From contig NZ_JAILPX010000110.1 in NCBI RefSeq assembly GCF_024699275.1, positions 1-19,819 on the forward strand: 19,819 nucleotides of DNA. The letters are read 5' to 3'. How positions within the stretch are numbered: position 1 is the stretch's first letter; each line of letters begins with the position of its first letter. This DNA is from Selenomonas sp. Its GTDB lineage: Bacteria > Bacillota_C > Negativicutes > Selenomonadales > Selenomonadaceae. This document shows, one piece after another, positions 8,113 through 15,763 of the stretch. The position numbers and the translations under genes were made by a program. A model generated the notes under the pieces. The model saw nothing but the letters and a program-made list of their open reading frames with translations, was not told the origin of the DNA and ran no database searches.

Positions 8113-8673
8113 ATGAAAATTGGTATTATCAGCGATACCCATGGCCACGAAGGTGCCTGGCAGACGGCTTTTGACAAGCAGTTCCATGATGCGGACATGA
8201 TTCTGCATGCCGGGGATGTGCTCTATCATGGCCCCCGGAATCCCATGAAGGCCGATTACAATCCCATGGGGCTGGCGGAGAAAATCAACAGCTGTCCTGT
8301 GCCGGTAATCATCGCCAAGGGCAACTGCGATTCCTCAGTGGATGCCAGCTGCCTGGAACTGCCCATTGAGGCTCCTTATGCCTATGTGGTGGCAGAGGGG
8401 CTGCGGATTATCGTAACCCATGGCGATGCGGTGATGACGGATGAGGAAAAGGACAAGCTGGCGGCTCATCTGAAGGCGGACCTTTTCATCAGCGGTCATA
8501 TCCATACGACGGTGCTGGAGAAGCGGGGCAATACAGTTTTCCTGAACCCCGGTTCGGCAGCGCTTTCCAAGCGGGAAGACGGCCGCAATACCTTTGCTGT
8601 GCTGGACAAAAAGACGATTTCGATTTATGATATGGATACGGATGAAGTCCTGGCAGCTTATACGTTGGATTGA
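8113..8673 (+). CDS. yfcE: YfcE/MJ0936-type metallophosphoesterase
   Basis: This 186-residue protein has the calcineurin-like two-metal site in order: DTHGH near the N-terminus, HAGDV, a GNCD motif, THGD and GHIHT, with the C-terminal LNPGSAA typical of the YfcE branch. E. coli YfcE (184 aa) is a manganese-dependent phosphodiesterase on artificial substrates, and its natural substrate is not known. The gene lies 35 bases after ribH with no promoter or terminator between them, and an intrinsic terminator follows directly. It is therefore probably cotranscribed with the riboflavin genes and under the FMN switch. That raises the possibility, not shown by the sequence, that it supplies the dephosphorylation step of the pathway. 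Confidence 0.9.
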   Translation: MKIGIISDTHGHEGAWQTAFDKQFHDADMILHAGDVLYHGPRNPMKADYNPMGLAEKINSCPVPVIIAKGNCDSSVDASCLELPIEAPYAYVVAEGLRIIVTHGDAVMTDEEKDKLAAHLKADLFISGHIHTTVLEKRGNTVFLNPGSAALSKREDGRNTFAVLDKKTISIYDMDTDEVLAAYTLD

Positions 8674-8678
8674 ATATA

Positions 8679-8705
8679 GAGGCCTTCCGCTGGGAGGCCT
8701 CTTTT
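8679..8705 (+). terminator. Terminator closing the rib-yfcE unit
   Basis: Arms 8679-8688 and 8692-8701 form a 10-bp stem (one wobble) with a 3-base loop, followed by TTTT. It begins six bases after the yfcE stop. Confidence 0.82.
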
Positions 8706-8725
8706 ACGATGAGAGGAAAGATGTA

Positions 8726-9604
8726 ATGAAAGACCATTTAGTGAAAGCTACTGCTGACGGCGTGCGCATTTATGCAGCGGTAACTACGGATTTAGTGAAT
8801 GAGGCCATTTCCCGTCACGACTGCTATCCTGTGGCGGCAGCAGCCTTAGGGCGCACCATGACCGGTGCACTCCTCATGGCGGCTAACCTCAAGAATAAGG
8901 AGGCCCTGACGGTGAAGTTTTCCGGCGGCGGCCCTCTGGGCATCGTGACGGCAGATGCCACGCCGGAGGGCTTTGTTCGGGGCTATGTGGGCAATCCCCA
9001 TGTGAACCTGCCCTTAAACGACAAGGGGAAGATTGATGTGGGGGGCGGTGTAGGCCGTAATGGCACGGTGTCGGTTACCCGCTTCACGGGCCTTAGGAAT
9101 CCCATCACCGGCAGCTGCGAGATCACGGATGGAGAGATTGCCGATGATTTGACGAAATATCTCTATGTATCGGAGCAGACGCCCTCCAGTATCGGCCTTG
9201 GGGTATTGGTCAATCCGGACTTCAAGTGCATTGGCGCTGGCGGTTTCTTCATCCAGCCGCTGCCGGATGCCACGGAAGAGTGTATTTCCAAATTGGAGGC
9301 TAATCTGCAGAAGGTGAACTCGGTATCCCATATGGTGGAAAAGGGCTATTCAGCCAAGGACATCATTGCGGAGATGCTCCAGGGGTTTGCCATCAATTAT
9401 ATGGCGGAGACGGAGCTGGCCTTCAAATGTCACTGCTCCAAGGATATGCTTTTCAATGTGCTCATCAGCCTCGGCAAGGAGGACCTGGACAGCCTGGTGG
9501 CCGACGGCAAGGCTGAAGTCTGCTGCCAGTTCTGCAACGAAAAATATGAATTTACCGGCGAAGAATTACAGGAACTGGCCGCAGCTGCTGATAAAGTTCG
9601 CTGA
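8726..9604 (+). CDS. hslO: Redox-regulated chaperone Hsp33
   Basis: Hsp33 is a cytoplasmic holdase that is inactive when its four cysteines bind zinc and active after oxidation. The 292-residue protein has the N-terminal alpha/beta body with HDCYPVAAAALGRTMTGALL, SGGGPLG and the NPHVNLPL linker. The C-terminal zinc switch is C235-H-C237 and C267-Q-F-C270. All four switch cysteines are present; C266 adds a fifth next to them. The start is ATG 8726, nine bases after GAGG (8713-8716); an open frame further upstream runs through the terminator and the end of yfcE and is not credible. I see no clear promoter of its own, so it may depend on read-through. Confidence 0.95.
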   Translation: MKDHLVKATADGVRIYAAVTTDLVNEAISRHDCYPVAAAALGRTMTGALLMAANLKNKEALTVKFSGGGPLGIVTADATPEGFVRGYVGNPHVNLPLNDKGKIDVGGGVGRNGTVSVTRFTGLRNPITGSCEITDGEIADDLTKYLYVSEQTPSSIGLGVLVNPDFKCIGAGGFFIQPLPDATEECISKLEANLQKVNSVSHMVEKGYSAKDIIAEMLQGFAINYMAETELAFKCHCSKDMLFNVLISLGKEDLDSLVADGKAEVCCQFCNEKYEFTGEELQELAAAADKVR

Positions 9605-9653
9605 TTATACTCCTTTGGTAGTAAATAGCGGGCAATATTCTACCTTTGGATAG

Positions 9654-9681
9654 TTGTAAGTGTGTTATTCCCTGCTATAAT
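9654..9681 (+). promoter_or_regulatory. Strong promoter of a short transcription unit
   Basis: TTGTAA (9654-9659), a 16-base spacer and a perfect TATAAT (9676-9681) predict a start near 9688. Two CCTTTGG direct repeats lie upstream, at 9612-9618 and 9643-9649. They are 31 bp apart, about three helical turns, and could be sites for a regulator. Confidence 0.6.
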
Positions 9682-9687
9682 AAGTTT

Positions 9688-9798
9688 TGTCACTTGGGGA
9701 AGTGATGACACAAATGCCTTCAAAATTGGGGAAGCTTTGCAGGTAAAGGAATTATATTTGGAAAAGGACAGGCCTTGTAAGACCTGTCCTTTTTAGTG
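9688..9798 (+). ncRNA. Candidate ~110-nt small RNA, GGA-rich
   Basis: A promoter with a perfect TATAAT and an intrinsic terminator bracket a unit of about 110 nt with no ordinary gene. It starts with a hairpin (9690-9695/9700-9705, loop GGGG, extendable by three weak pairs) and carries the nonamer TTGGGGAAG twice (9694-9702 and 9726-9734). Five GGA triplets occur in the unit. Two tiny frames exist: ATG 9705-9746 (13 codons) and TTG 9758-9796 (12 residues with an RPCKTC core, seven bases after AAAGGA). The second ends inside the terminator. It could be a trans-acting RNA, a protein-titrating RNA or a micropeptide message. No family was recognised. Confidence 0.45.
9762..9793 (+). terminator. 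Intrinsic terminator of the short transcription unit
   Basis: Arms 9762-9772 and 9783-9793 form an 11-bp stem with a 10-base loop, and the T-run closes the right arm. The loop contains the -35 element of the next gene. Confidence 0.75.
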
Positions 9799-9804
9799 TA
9801 TAAT
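9775..9804 (+). promoter_or_regulatory. Promoter of the LuxR-type regulator gene, overlapping a terminator
   Basis: TTGTAA (9775-9780), an 18-base spacer and TATAAT (9799-9804). Both hexamers are identical to those of the promoter at 9654-9681. It leads to a leader of about 50 nt before the regulator gene. Confidence 0.6.
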
Positions 9805-9860
9805 AAAAGAGTTGTGTTATGTAGCGATGTGTTGATCTGTATTTCCCCAAGAAAGGCAGG

Positions 9861-10655
9861 ATGTTAATGCTACAACTGAATGAGCAGGAATGCTGGCAGA
9901 TGTCTATGGGCTTGACGCGGATTATGGCCGCTTCCATAGATGAATTTCGGCAGACAGTATTCCAGGTCATGAATGAAATGGTCCCTTTTGACTGCGGTGT
10001 TTCGTATGTGGTCAGAAACTATCCCGATAAAAAGGACTGTTTGGATCCCCTGGCTTATCCCAAAGCAAAAGTAGTCCCCACCACCAATGAGATTTTCCGG
10101 GCGGCAGAGCTGGCCCATAAATCCAGTGGTTACACCGCTTTGGAATGGCAAAAACAATCGTTGGTGTTTCGTGATTCCGATATGTTCAGCGATGAATTCA
10201 TGTTTCGTACAGAAATTGGCCGCATGTTGAAAAATGAATGGGGCATGCGCTATGCCTGCAAGGTCTTTTCCATTTTTAATGGATTGTTGCTGGGCAAGTT
10301 CTGGCTGCTGCGCTATGAGGAAAGCGGCAATTTTGAAGAAAAGGATTTGTTTCGGCTGCGCCTGCTGGAACCCTTGATTACCCGCCGCATGTATGAATAC
10401 CATCCCCAGAACAAAAAAGGCGAGATGGCCAAGAAAATCCTGACGGAGCGCTATGGACTTACCGAGAGGGAACGGCAGATTACCGGTCTCATTTGCCGGG
10501 GCATGTCCAACAAGCAGATTGCCGATAAGCTGTTTTGTGCCGAATCCACGGTGAAGAAGCATATTACGGCCATCACCAAGAAGATGGAGGTATCCAATCG
10601 GACGGAGATTATCCATCGCTGTGTGATCGAAAATGCGGTGCAGAGTTTTATCTGA
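9861..10655 (+). CDS. LuxR-family transcriptional regulator
   Basis: The C-terminal part (about residues 200-262) is a GerE/LuxR helix-turn-helix: LTERERQITGLICRGMSNKQ is followed by IADKLFCAESTVKKHI and a KMEVSNRTEII tail. The first ~195 residues match no sensory domain I can name. They lack a receiver aspartate pattern, a Walker A motif and membrane segments, so this is neither a plain response regulator nor a MalT type, and the ligand or signal is unknown. The start could be ATG 9861 (AAAGG four bases upstream) or ATG 9867 (GGCAGG six bases upstream). The gene is monocistronic, has its own promoter, and is followed by the tRNA-Lys promoter. Its target may be local, but nothing in the sequence proves this. 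Confidence 0.88.
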   Translation: MLMLQLNEQECWQMSMGLTRIMAASIDEFRQTVFQVMNEMVPFDCGVSYVVRNYPDKKDCLDPLAYPKAKVVPTTNEIFRAAELAHKSSGYTALEWQKQSLVFRDSDMFSDEFMFRTEIGRMLKNEWGMRYACKVFSIFNGLLLGKFWLLRYEESGNFEEKDLFRLRLLEPLITRRMYEYHPQNKKGEMAKKILTERYGLTERERQITGLICRGMSNKQIADKLFCAESTVKKHITAITKKMEVSNRTEIIHRCVIENAVQSFI

Positions 10656-10728
10656 GCTTTGTTGAGACCGCATCATCCGCCGCTGGCGATTGCCGCTTAA
10701 AAATTTTTATAAAAAAATAAAAAAATCC

Positions 10729-10757
10729 TTGACGGAGACGGATGTTGGTGTTATTAT
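10729..10757 (+). promoter_or_regulatory. Promoter of tRNA-Lys
   Basis: TTGACG (10729-10734), a 17-base spacer and TATTAT (10752-10757) lie in strongly AT-rich DNA, about 29 bases before the tRNA. Confidence 0.75.
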
Positions 10758-10785
10758 ATTACATGTCCTTGAGAACAGGGCTAAC

Positions 10786-10861
<76 letters not shown>

Positions 10862-10872
10862 TTTGAATTTAC

Positions 10873-10904
10873 AAGCTCTTAGGCTTTGCCTGGGAGCTTT
10901 TCTT
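10873..10904 (+). terminator. Terminator after tRNA-Lys
   Basis: Arms 10873-10884 and 10888-10899 form a 12-bp stem (two G-T wobbles) around TTT, followed by TTTTCTT-like sequence. Confidence 0.8.
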
Positions 10905-10931
10905 GTATGTTCTGGCGAAAGGCACTGCGCG

Positions 10932-11639
10932 ATGAAAGAAGATACGATAGCGAAAATAAAAGAAGAAACGGATACCTGGGCGTATATGGCCAATCTGCCT
11001 GCCAAGTGGCATGGTTTTGTCCTGCAGCGGGAACCGGTTATCGGCAAAGACAAGTACGATTTGTATCGCTATGTCAACGAGGACTGGCATAAAAGCGCCA
11101 TTGTCTACTTCCATGAGGAAACTCATGAGTACAAGGTGCGGCTGAAAATCGGCCTGATTGAATTCGTTCGCATCGAATTCATCACCGGGAAGCTTTCTGT
11201 GTTCGAGGAGCTGCTGACCAATCAGTTTGAGCAGGTATTGAAGGACATGGCTTCCTTTAATCCTGCAACCCTCAGCAGCATTGTGGTGGACAAGAAACTG
11301 CCGGAATGGCAGTGGGGCAGTGAACTGCCGGCAGAAAATGAGGGCTTCACCCTCTTTATCCGGCCGGCAGAACCCGTGAAAATCAATAACGGTTCCTACA
11401 TTGTCATCGACTATGTGGATTTTGCATTGGAAAGCAGTTTTACGGTCTATTACAACATCTACCGGGATGAATTTTTCGCGGAGGCCCGGATTTGGAATAT
11501 CCCTGATGTAAATTACGATTTTGACGCAAATGACCTGCAGGAGCTGGAGGAAAAACTGCGCACCCGGATGCTGCCTCGTCTGCGGCAGGTAAGGGGCTGG
11601 GCGGAGGAACAGAAGGAGACACATCATGGTAGTGATTGA
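10932..11639 (+). CDS. Uncharacterised protein with two similar halves, upstream of ndpA
   Basis: I recognise no family for this 235-residue, acidic, soluble-looking protein without signal peptide or membrane segment. Its two halves look like copies. Residues about 22-106 and 132-226 both start LPA, then GF.L..R, a tyrosine-rich strand, an S..VYY/S..VYF strand, an acidic-aromatic strand and a C-terminal amphipathic helix rich in E and L. The fold would be a repeated beta-sheet plus helix unit. ATG 10932 has AAAGGC eight bases upstream; an open frame extending back through the tRNA is not credible. The 3' end overlaps ndpA by 14 bases, so the two products are likely made together. No promoter is evident between the tRNA terminator and this gene. 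Confidence 0.8.
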   Translation: MKEDTIAKIKEETDTWAYMANLPAKWHGFVLQREPVIGKDKYDLYRYVNEDWHKSAIVYFHEETHEYKVRLKIGLIEFVRIEFITGKLSVFEELLTNQFEQVLKDMASFNPATLSSIVVDKKLPEWQWGSELPAENEGFTLFIRPAEPVKINNGSYIVIDYVDFALESSFTVYYNIYRDEFFAEARIWNIPDVNYDFDANDLQELEEKLRTRMLPRLRQVRGWAEEQKETHHGSD

Positions 11640-12627
11640 TAAGGCGATTTTGCATATTCTGGATTTTAATTCCGGTATGACGGTGTATTCCGATGAGGAA
11701 CTCACGGTGCAGGACAGTATTGAGACCTTTCTGCTCAAGCATATTGAAAAGGCCTGGGGCAGCCAGGATGCCAAGCCGGGGACCTTTTATGAGGACAGCC
11801 ATTGCGCCCAGCTTTTGGCGGAGTATCTCAGCGGAGAAATGAGCTTTGTCCCCTTTTCCAAGGAACTGGCCAAAAAATTAGAGGATGCCTTCGTCCATGC
11901 GGAGGAAATGGCCTCCAGCGATGTGATTGTGGCCGATGTGCGCATCGATGACCGGCGGCAGATTGTCATTTTCAAATCCAACAGCCATATCGGTTATACC
12001 CACCAGGTCAATCAGACGGAGGCGGGCATCAAGAATGAAATCATCAACCATTATTCCATCATGCCCAATCTCTCCCAGAAGATGGAGGAGTTTGCCTTTA
12101 TTGATACGGAGACGAAAGCAGTGTCGGTGACGGCTAAGAAATATACCATTGATGGCAACAGCATCCTGGTCTTTCCAGAAGTCCTGCTGGAATGCAGCCT
12201 GACCCCATCGCCCAAGGAAGCCATCAAAAATCTCAGCAAGACGGCGGCCAAGGTGGCCGAGGCCTATGGGCAGGATCAGATTGCTACAGAAGCGGCGGTC
12301 AAAAGCTACGTGACGGAAAATATGCAGACCACAGATGAACTGGATTTAACGGAGGCCGGCAGGGAAATCTTCAAGGAAAATCCCTCCATGCAGGCAGATT
12401 TTGATACGGCCATCAAAGAGGCAGGCTTCACGGAGCCGGTGAAGATGGACCAGGAAGCCACCATCAAGAAGATGTGCAAGCATAAGCTCAAGACGGATAC
12501 GGGGATTGAGCTGACCGTTCCTTCGGAGTACTTTGACAACACGGAGTTTATGGAGTTTCACAATAACGAGGATGGAACCTTATCCATTATGCTCAAGCAT
12601 ATCGGTAACATCGTGAATCGCGGATAG
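11626..12627 (+). CDS. ndpA: Nucleoid-associated protein, NdpA/YejK family
   Basis: The 333-residue protein fits the 37-kDa nucleoid-associated protein family (NA37) in length and layout. It begins with an N-terminal VVIDKAILHILDFNSG and an FVHAEEMASSDVIVADVRID segment. A central VIFKSNSHIGYTHQV block and a C-terminal GIELTVPSEYFDN region follow. The E. coli homologue (YejK, 335 aa) binds nucleoids and topoisomerase IV. The chromosome-related role here is inferred from the family. ATG 11626 has AAGGAG seven bases upstream, inside the preceding gene, indicating translational coupling. No terminator is obvious before hflX, so all three genes and ynbB may share some transcripts. Confidence 0.82.
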   Translation: MVVIDKAILHILDFNSGMTVYSDEELTVQDSIETFLLKHIEKAWGSQDAKPGTFYEDSHCAQLLAEYLSGEMSFVPFSKELAKKLEDAFVHAEEMASSDVIVADVRIDDRRQIVIFKSNSHIGYTHQVNQTEAGIKNEIINHYSIMPNLSQKMEEFAFIDTETKAVSVTAKKYTIDGNSILVFPEVLLECSLTPSPKEAIKNLSKTAAKVAEAYGQDQIATEAAVKSYVTENMQTTDELDLTEAGREIFKENPSMQADFDTAIKEAGFTEPVKMDQEATIKKMCKHKLKTDTGIELTVPSEYFDNTEFMEFHNNEDGTLSIMLKHIGNIVNRG

Positions 12628-12697
12628 GTGTGATTTTATCTGCGCGGTGTTGCTTTTGGCCGTTCATTTTATCAACAGCCCCTAAGGAGCAAAGATT

Positions 12698-14497
12698 ATG
12701 CAAGTAAATGGCGAGTTGGCCAACATTAAAACCTATGTGCTGGAAAAATTAAAGGCCCTTTATGATCTGCAGGTGCCCAGCGGGCAGATTTCCACCCGGG
12801 AACTCAACGAGGAAATGCTGGCCATCACCGCAGATACGGACCGGGAAGTGGCGGTGTATCTGAACCGTCAGGGGAAGGTGGTGCAGGTTTCCCTGGGGGA
12901 TACGGCCACCGTGGATTTGCCGGAGTTCAAGGCCAAGACCCGTTCGGATCTGCGCCTGTCGGGGATTCGCTGCATCCACACCCATCCCAGTGGGGATGTG
13001 CGGCTCAGTGCGCCGGACTTGTCCTCCCTGCGCCGCCTGCGCTTTGACTGCATGGCCGCTATTGGACGGAAGGACAAGAAGATTATCGGCTGTCTGGGAT
13101 TCTTCGCCGGGGAGACGGGAGAGGATGGCACGCAGATTCTGACCCAGTACGGCCCTGCTGAGGATAAGGTGCTGGAGCAAATCAATCTCAATATGCTGGT
13201 GACGGTCATCAATAAAAAATTGGCTGCGCAAAGTATGAAGAATACGGAAGATGAGGTGGAGCGGGCGATACTGGCCGGGGTGGACCGTCCTGGCAGCAGC
13301 TGGCCTATAGAAGAATCCATGGCGGAACTGGCACGTTTGGCTGATACCGCCGGCGCCAAAATCGTAGGGCAGTTTACCCAACGCAAGGAAAAGCCCGATG
13401 CGGCCTTTTTCCTGGGAAAGGGAAAAGTAAGCGAACTGGCCATGGAAATCCAGAATCTGGAGGCTACGCTGCTGATTCTGGATGATGAACTGACGCCTTC
13501 CCAGCAGCACAATCTGGAGCAGATGCTGGGGGTCAAGGTCATTGACCGCACGGCGCTGATTCTGGATATCTTTGCCCAGCGGGCCCGCTCTCGGGAGGGG
13601 AAACTGCAGGTGGAACTGGCGCAGCTGCGCTATAATCTTCCCCGTCTCAGTGGTCAGGGACTGGCTCTTTCCCGTTTAGGCGGCGGCATTGGCACCCGGG
13701 GGCCTGGGGAAACGAAGCTGGAAGTGGACCGGCGCCGCATTTACAGCAAGATTCACGATATCGAAGAGCAGATTGAGGCCATGAAGAAGAGCCGCACCCT
13801 GCACCGCAAGCAGCGCAAGGAGTCCCAGATTCCGCTGGTGGCTCTGGTGGGCTATACCAACGCCGGGAAGAGCACCCTCCTAAACAAGCTGACGGGTTCC
13901 GAGGTCTTCGCGGAAGACAAGCTCTTTGCCACCCTTGACCCGACGACCCGCCATCTGCAGCTGCCGGAAAAGCAGGAAATCCTGTTGACGGATACGGTGG
14001 GCTTTATCCAAAAGCTGCCCCATACCCTGGTCAAGGCCTTTCGGGCGACCTTGGAGGAAGTGCAGGAGGCGGATTTGCTGCTGCATGTGGTGGACTGCAA
14101 CAGTGAAAATCTGGAAGCCCAGATTGAAGCAGTGGTGGCTGTGCTCAAGGAACTGGAGGCGGACAGCAAGCCCGTGTTCTTTGTCTTCAATAAGGCCGAT
14201 AAGCTCACCAATCCCCATCTTCGGGAGCAGTTGCTCCATGGCCGGGATGGACTCTTTATTTCGGCTGCGACGGGGGAGAATCTGGATGCCCTGCAGCGGC
14301 GGATAGAGGGCTTTTTTCAGGAAAGTCAGGTGCGTCTGACCCTGCTGATTCCCTATGACCAGGGCCAGGTGGTCACGCGGCTGCATCAGCTGAATGCCGT
14401 GGTAGAGACGGCCTACGAGGAAATGGGAACGAAGGTGGAGGTACGCCTGCCCCTGTCGGAAAAAGATCATTTCATGAAGTATGAACTAAAGGAGTAA
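12698..14497 (+). CDS. hflX: GTPase HflX, long form with N-terminal JAMM-like domain
   Basis: HflX splits stalled or stressed 70S ribosomes. The 599-residue protein has the HflX glycine-rich signature GGGIGTRGPGETKLEVDRR, G1 GYTNAGKS (385-392), G3 DTVGF (432-436) and G4 NKAD (498-501), then SAATGENLD. E. coli HflX is about 430 residues. The extra ~170 N-terminal residues contain HTHPSGDVRLSAPD, an exact H-x-H-x7-S-x2-D JAMM/MPN pattern (H94, H96, S104, D107), with a candidate glutamate E50 in a strand upstream. The same extension is, as I recall, present in clostridial HflX proteins, and I know of no function for it. ATG 12698 follows AAGGAG at normal spacing. ynbB begins seven bases after the stop. 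Confidence 0.95.
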   Translation: MQVNGELANIKTYVLEKLKALYDLQVPSGQISTRELNEEMLAITADTDREVAVYLNRQGKVVQVSLGDTATVDLPEFKAKTRSDLRLSGIRCIHTHPSGDVRLSAPDLSSLRRLRFDCMAAIGRKDKKIIGCLGFFAGETGEDGTQILTQYGPAEDKVLEQINLNMLVTVINKKLAAQSMKNTEDEVERAILAGVDRPGSSWPIEESMAELARLADTAGAKIVGQFTQRKEKPDAAFFLGKGKVSELAMEIQNLEATLLILDDELTPSQQHNLEQMLGVKVIDRTALILDIFAQRARSREGKLQVELAQLRYNLPRLSGQGLALSRLGGGIGTRGPGETKLEVDRRRIYSKIHDIEEQIEAMKKSRTLHRKQRKESQIPLVALVGYTNAGKSTLLNKLTGSEVFAEDKLFATLDPTTRHLQLPEKQEILLTDTVGFIQKLPHTLVKAFRATLEEVQEADLLLHVVDCNSENLEAQIEAVVAVLKELEADSKPVFFVFNKADKLTNPHLREQLLHGRDGLFISAATGENLDALQRRIEGFFQESQVRLTLLIPYDQGQVVTRLHQLNAVVETAYEEMGTKVEVRLPLSEKDHFMKYELKE

Positions 14498-14504
14498 GTA
14501 CACA

Positions 14505-15749
14505 TTGGCTTTTGCAAAGAAAATCGTTGATTTGAAACAGGAAGTACTGGCAGAATCCCGGGATTTATTTGCCCATGTGGATGCCATCGCTGAGGAAAAT
14601 ACGCTGAAGGTTTTGGACGCCATGCGGGAATGCAAGGTATCCGATGCCCATTTCAATACCACTTCCGGCTATGCCTATGATGATATTGGCCGGGGCAAGC
14701 TGGAGGAGCTTTATGCCAAAATCTTTGGTGCGGAGCGGGCATTGGTACGCACGCAATTCGTATCCGGCACCCATGCGCTGGCTACGGTGCTCTTCGGCAT
14801 CCTGCGTCCCGGGGATGAATTGGTATCGTTGACGGGAAAGCCCTACGATACCATGCAGACGGTTATCGGCTATGACAACCCCAGCCCGGGCTCATTGAAG
14901 GAGTTTGGGGTGCTTTACAATGAATTGCCCATGATTGAGGGCAAGGTGGATATGGCCGGTATCCAGAAGGTCATTACGGCAAAGACTAAGATGGTGGAGA
15001 TTCAGCGTTCCCGGGGCTACAGCATGCGCAATCCCCTGTCCATCGACGATATCCGGGCAATCTGTGCGGAAGTGCATCGCATCAAGCCGGACTGCGTATG
15101 CTTTGTGGACAACTGTTATGGTGAATTCGTGGATACGCTGGAGCCCACCCAGGTCGGTGCCGATATCATGGCCGGCTCCCTGATTAAAAATCCCGGCGGC
15201 GGGATAGCCCCCACCGGTGGCTATATTGTGGGCAGGGATAAGCTGGTGGAACTGGCATCCTATCGCCTGACGGCTCCGGGGATGGGGGATGAGCTGGGGG
15301 CAAGTCTTGCCAACAACCGTCTGCTGTTCCAGGGCCTGTTCCTGGCCCCCCATGTGGTGGCGCAGGCCATCAAGGGGGCCATCTTTGCGGCGGGGATGTT
15401 TGCCCGTTTAGGCTACAAGACCCTGCCTCTGCCCACGGATGTGCGGGGGGATATCATCCAGGCCATTGAATTGGGAACAGCTGAAAAGATGGTGGCTTTC
15501 TGTGGCGGCATCCAGAAGTATTCACCGGTGGATTCCTATGCGGCTCCGGAACCCTGGGATATGCCGGGCTATGCGGATCAGATCATCATGGCAGCGGGCA
15601 CCTTTGTACAGGGGGCATCCATTGAATTTAGTGCCGATGGCCCCATGCGGGCACCTTACAATGTTTATCTTCAGGGGGGCCTGACCTTTGAGCATGCGGT
15701 TATCGGCATCATGGGGGCAGCACAGGCCATTGAAGATTTGGAAAAGTAA
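14505..15749 (+). CDS. ynbB: YnbB-type PLP protein (methionine gamma-lyase family)
   Basis: The 414-residue product belongs to the fold-type I PLP family once called 'aluminium resistance protein' (Met_gamma_lyase, PF06838). Visible marks are the early HFNTTSGYAYDD segment and the RTQFVSGTHALA cofactor-phosphate region. CFVDNCYGEF, containing an aspartate, and SLIKNPGGG, with the probable PLP lysine K228, follow. The true reaction is not established; cleavage of a sulphur amino acid is inferred from the family. The start is TTG 14505: AAGGAG at 14488-14493 overlaps the end of hflX and the protein begins MAFAKK. The hflX-ynbB pairing is conserved in Bacillus, which supports both assignments. 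A hairpin downstream ends the unit. Confidence 0.93.
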   Translation: MAFAKKIVDLKQEVLAESRDLFAHVDAIAEENTLKVLDAMRECKVSDAHFNTTSGYAYDDIGRGKLEELYAKIFGAERALVRTQFVSGTHALATVLFGILRPGDELVSLTGKPYDTMQTVIGYDNPSPGSLKEFGVLYNELPMIEGKVDMAGIQKVITAKTKMVEIQRSRGYSMRNPLSIDDIRAICAEVHRIKPDCVCFVDNCYGEFVDTLEPTQVGADIMAGSLIKNPGGGIAPTGGYIVGRDKLVELASYRLTAPGMGDELGASLANNRLLFQGLFLAPHVVAQAIKGAIFAAGMFARLGYKTLPLPTDVRGDIIQAIELGTAEKMVAFCGGIQKYSPVDSYAAPEPWDMPGYADQIIMAAGTFVQGASIEFSADGPMRAPYNVYLQGGLTFEHAVIGIMGAAQAIEDLEK

Positions 15750-15763
15750 TCTTTGTGCTGGTC

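Noticed and set aside
8594..8725. Upstream extension of hslO into yfcE
   Set aside because: It crosses the terminator at 8679-8705. ATG 8726 has a proper ribosome-binding site and gives the usual Hsp33 length.
12749..13510. Long minus-strand frames opposite hflX
   Set aside because: They are antisense shadows of a strongly conserved GTPase gene with no start signals.
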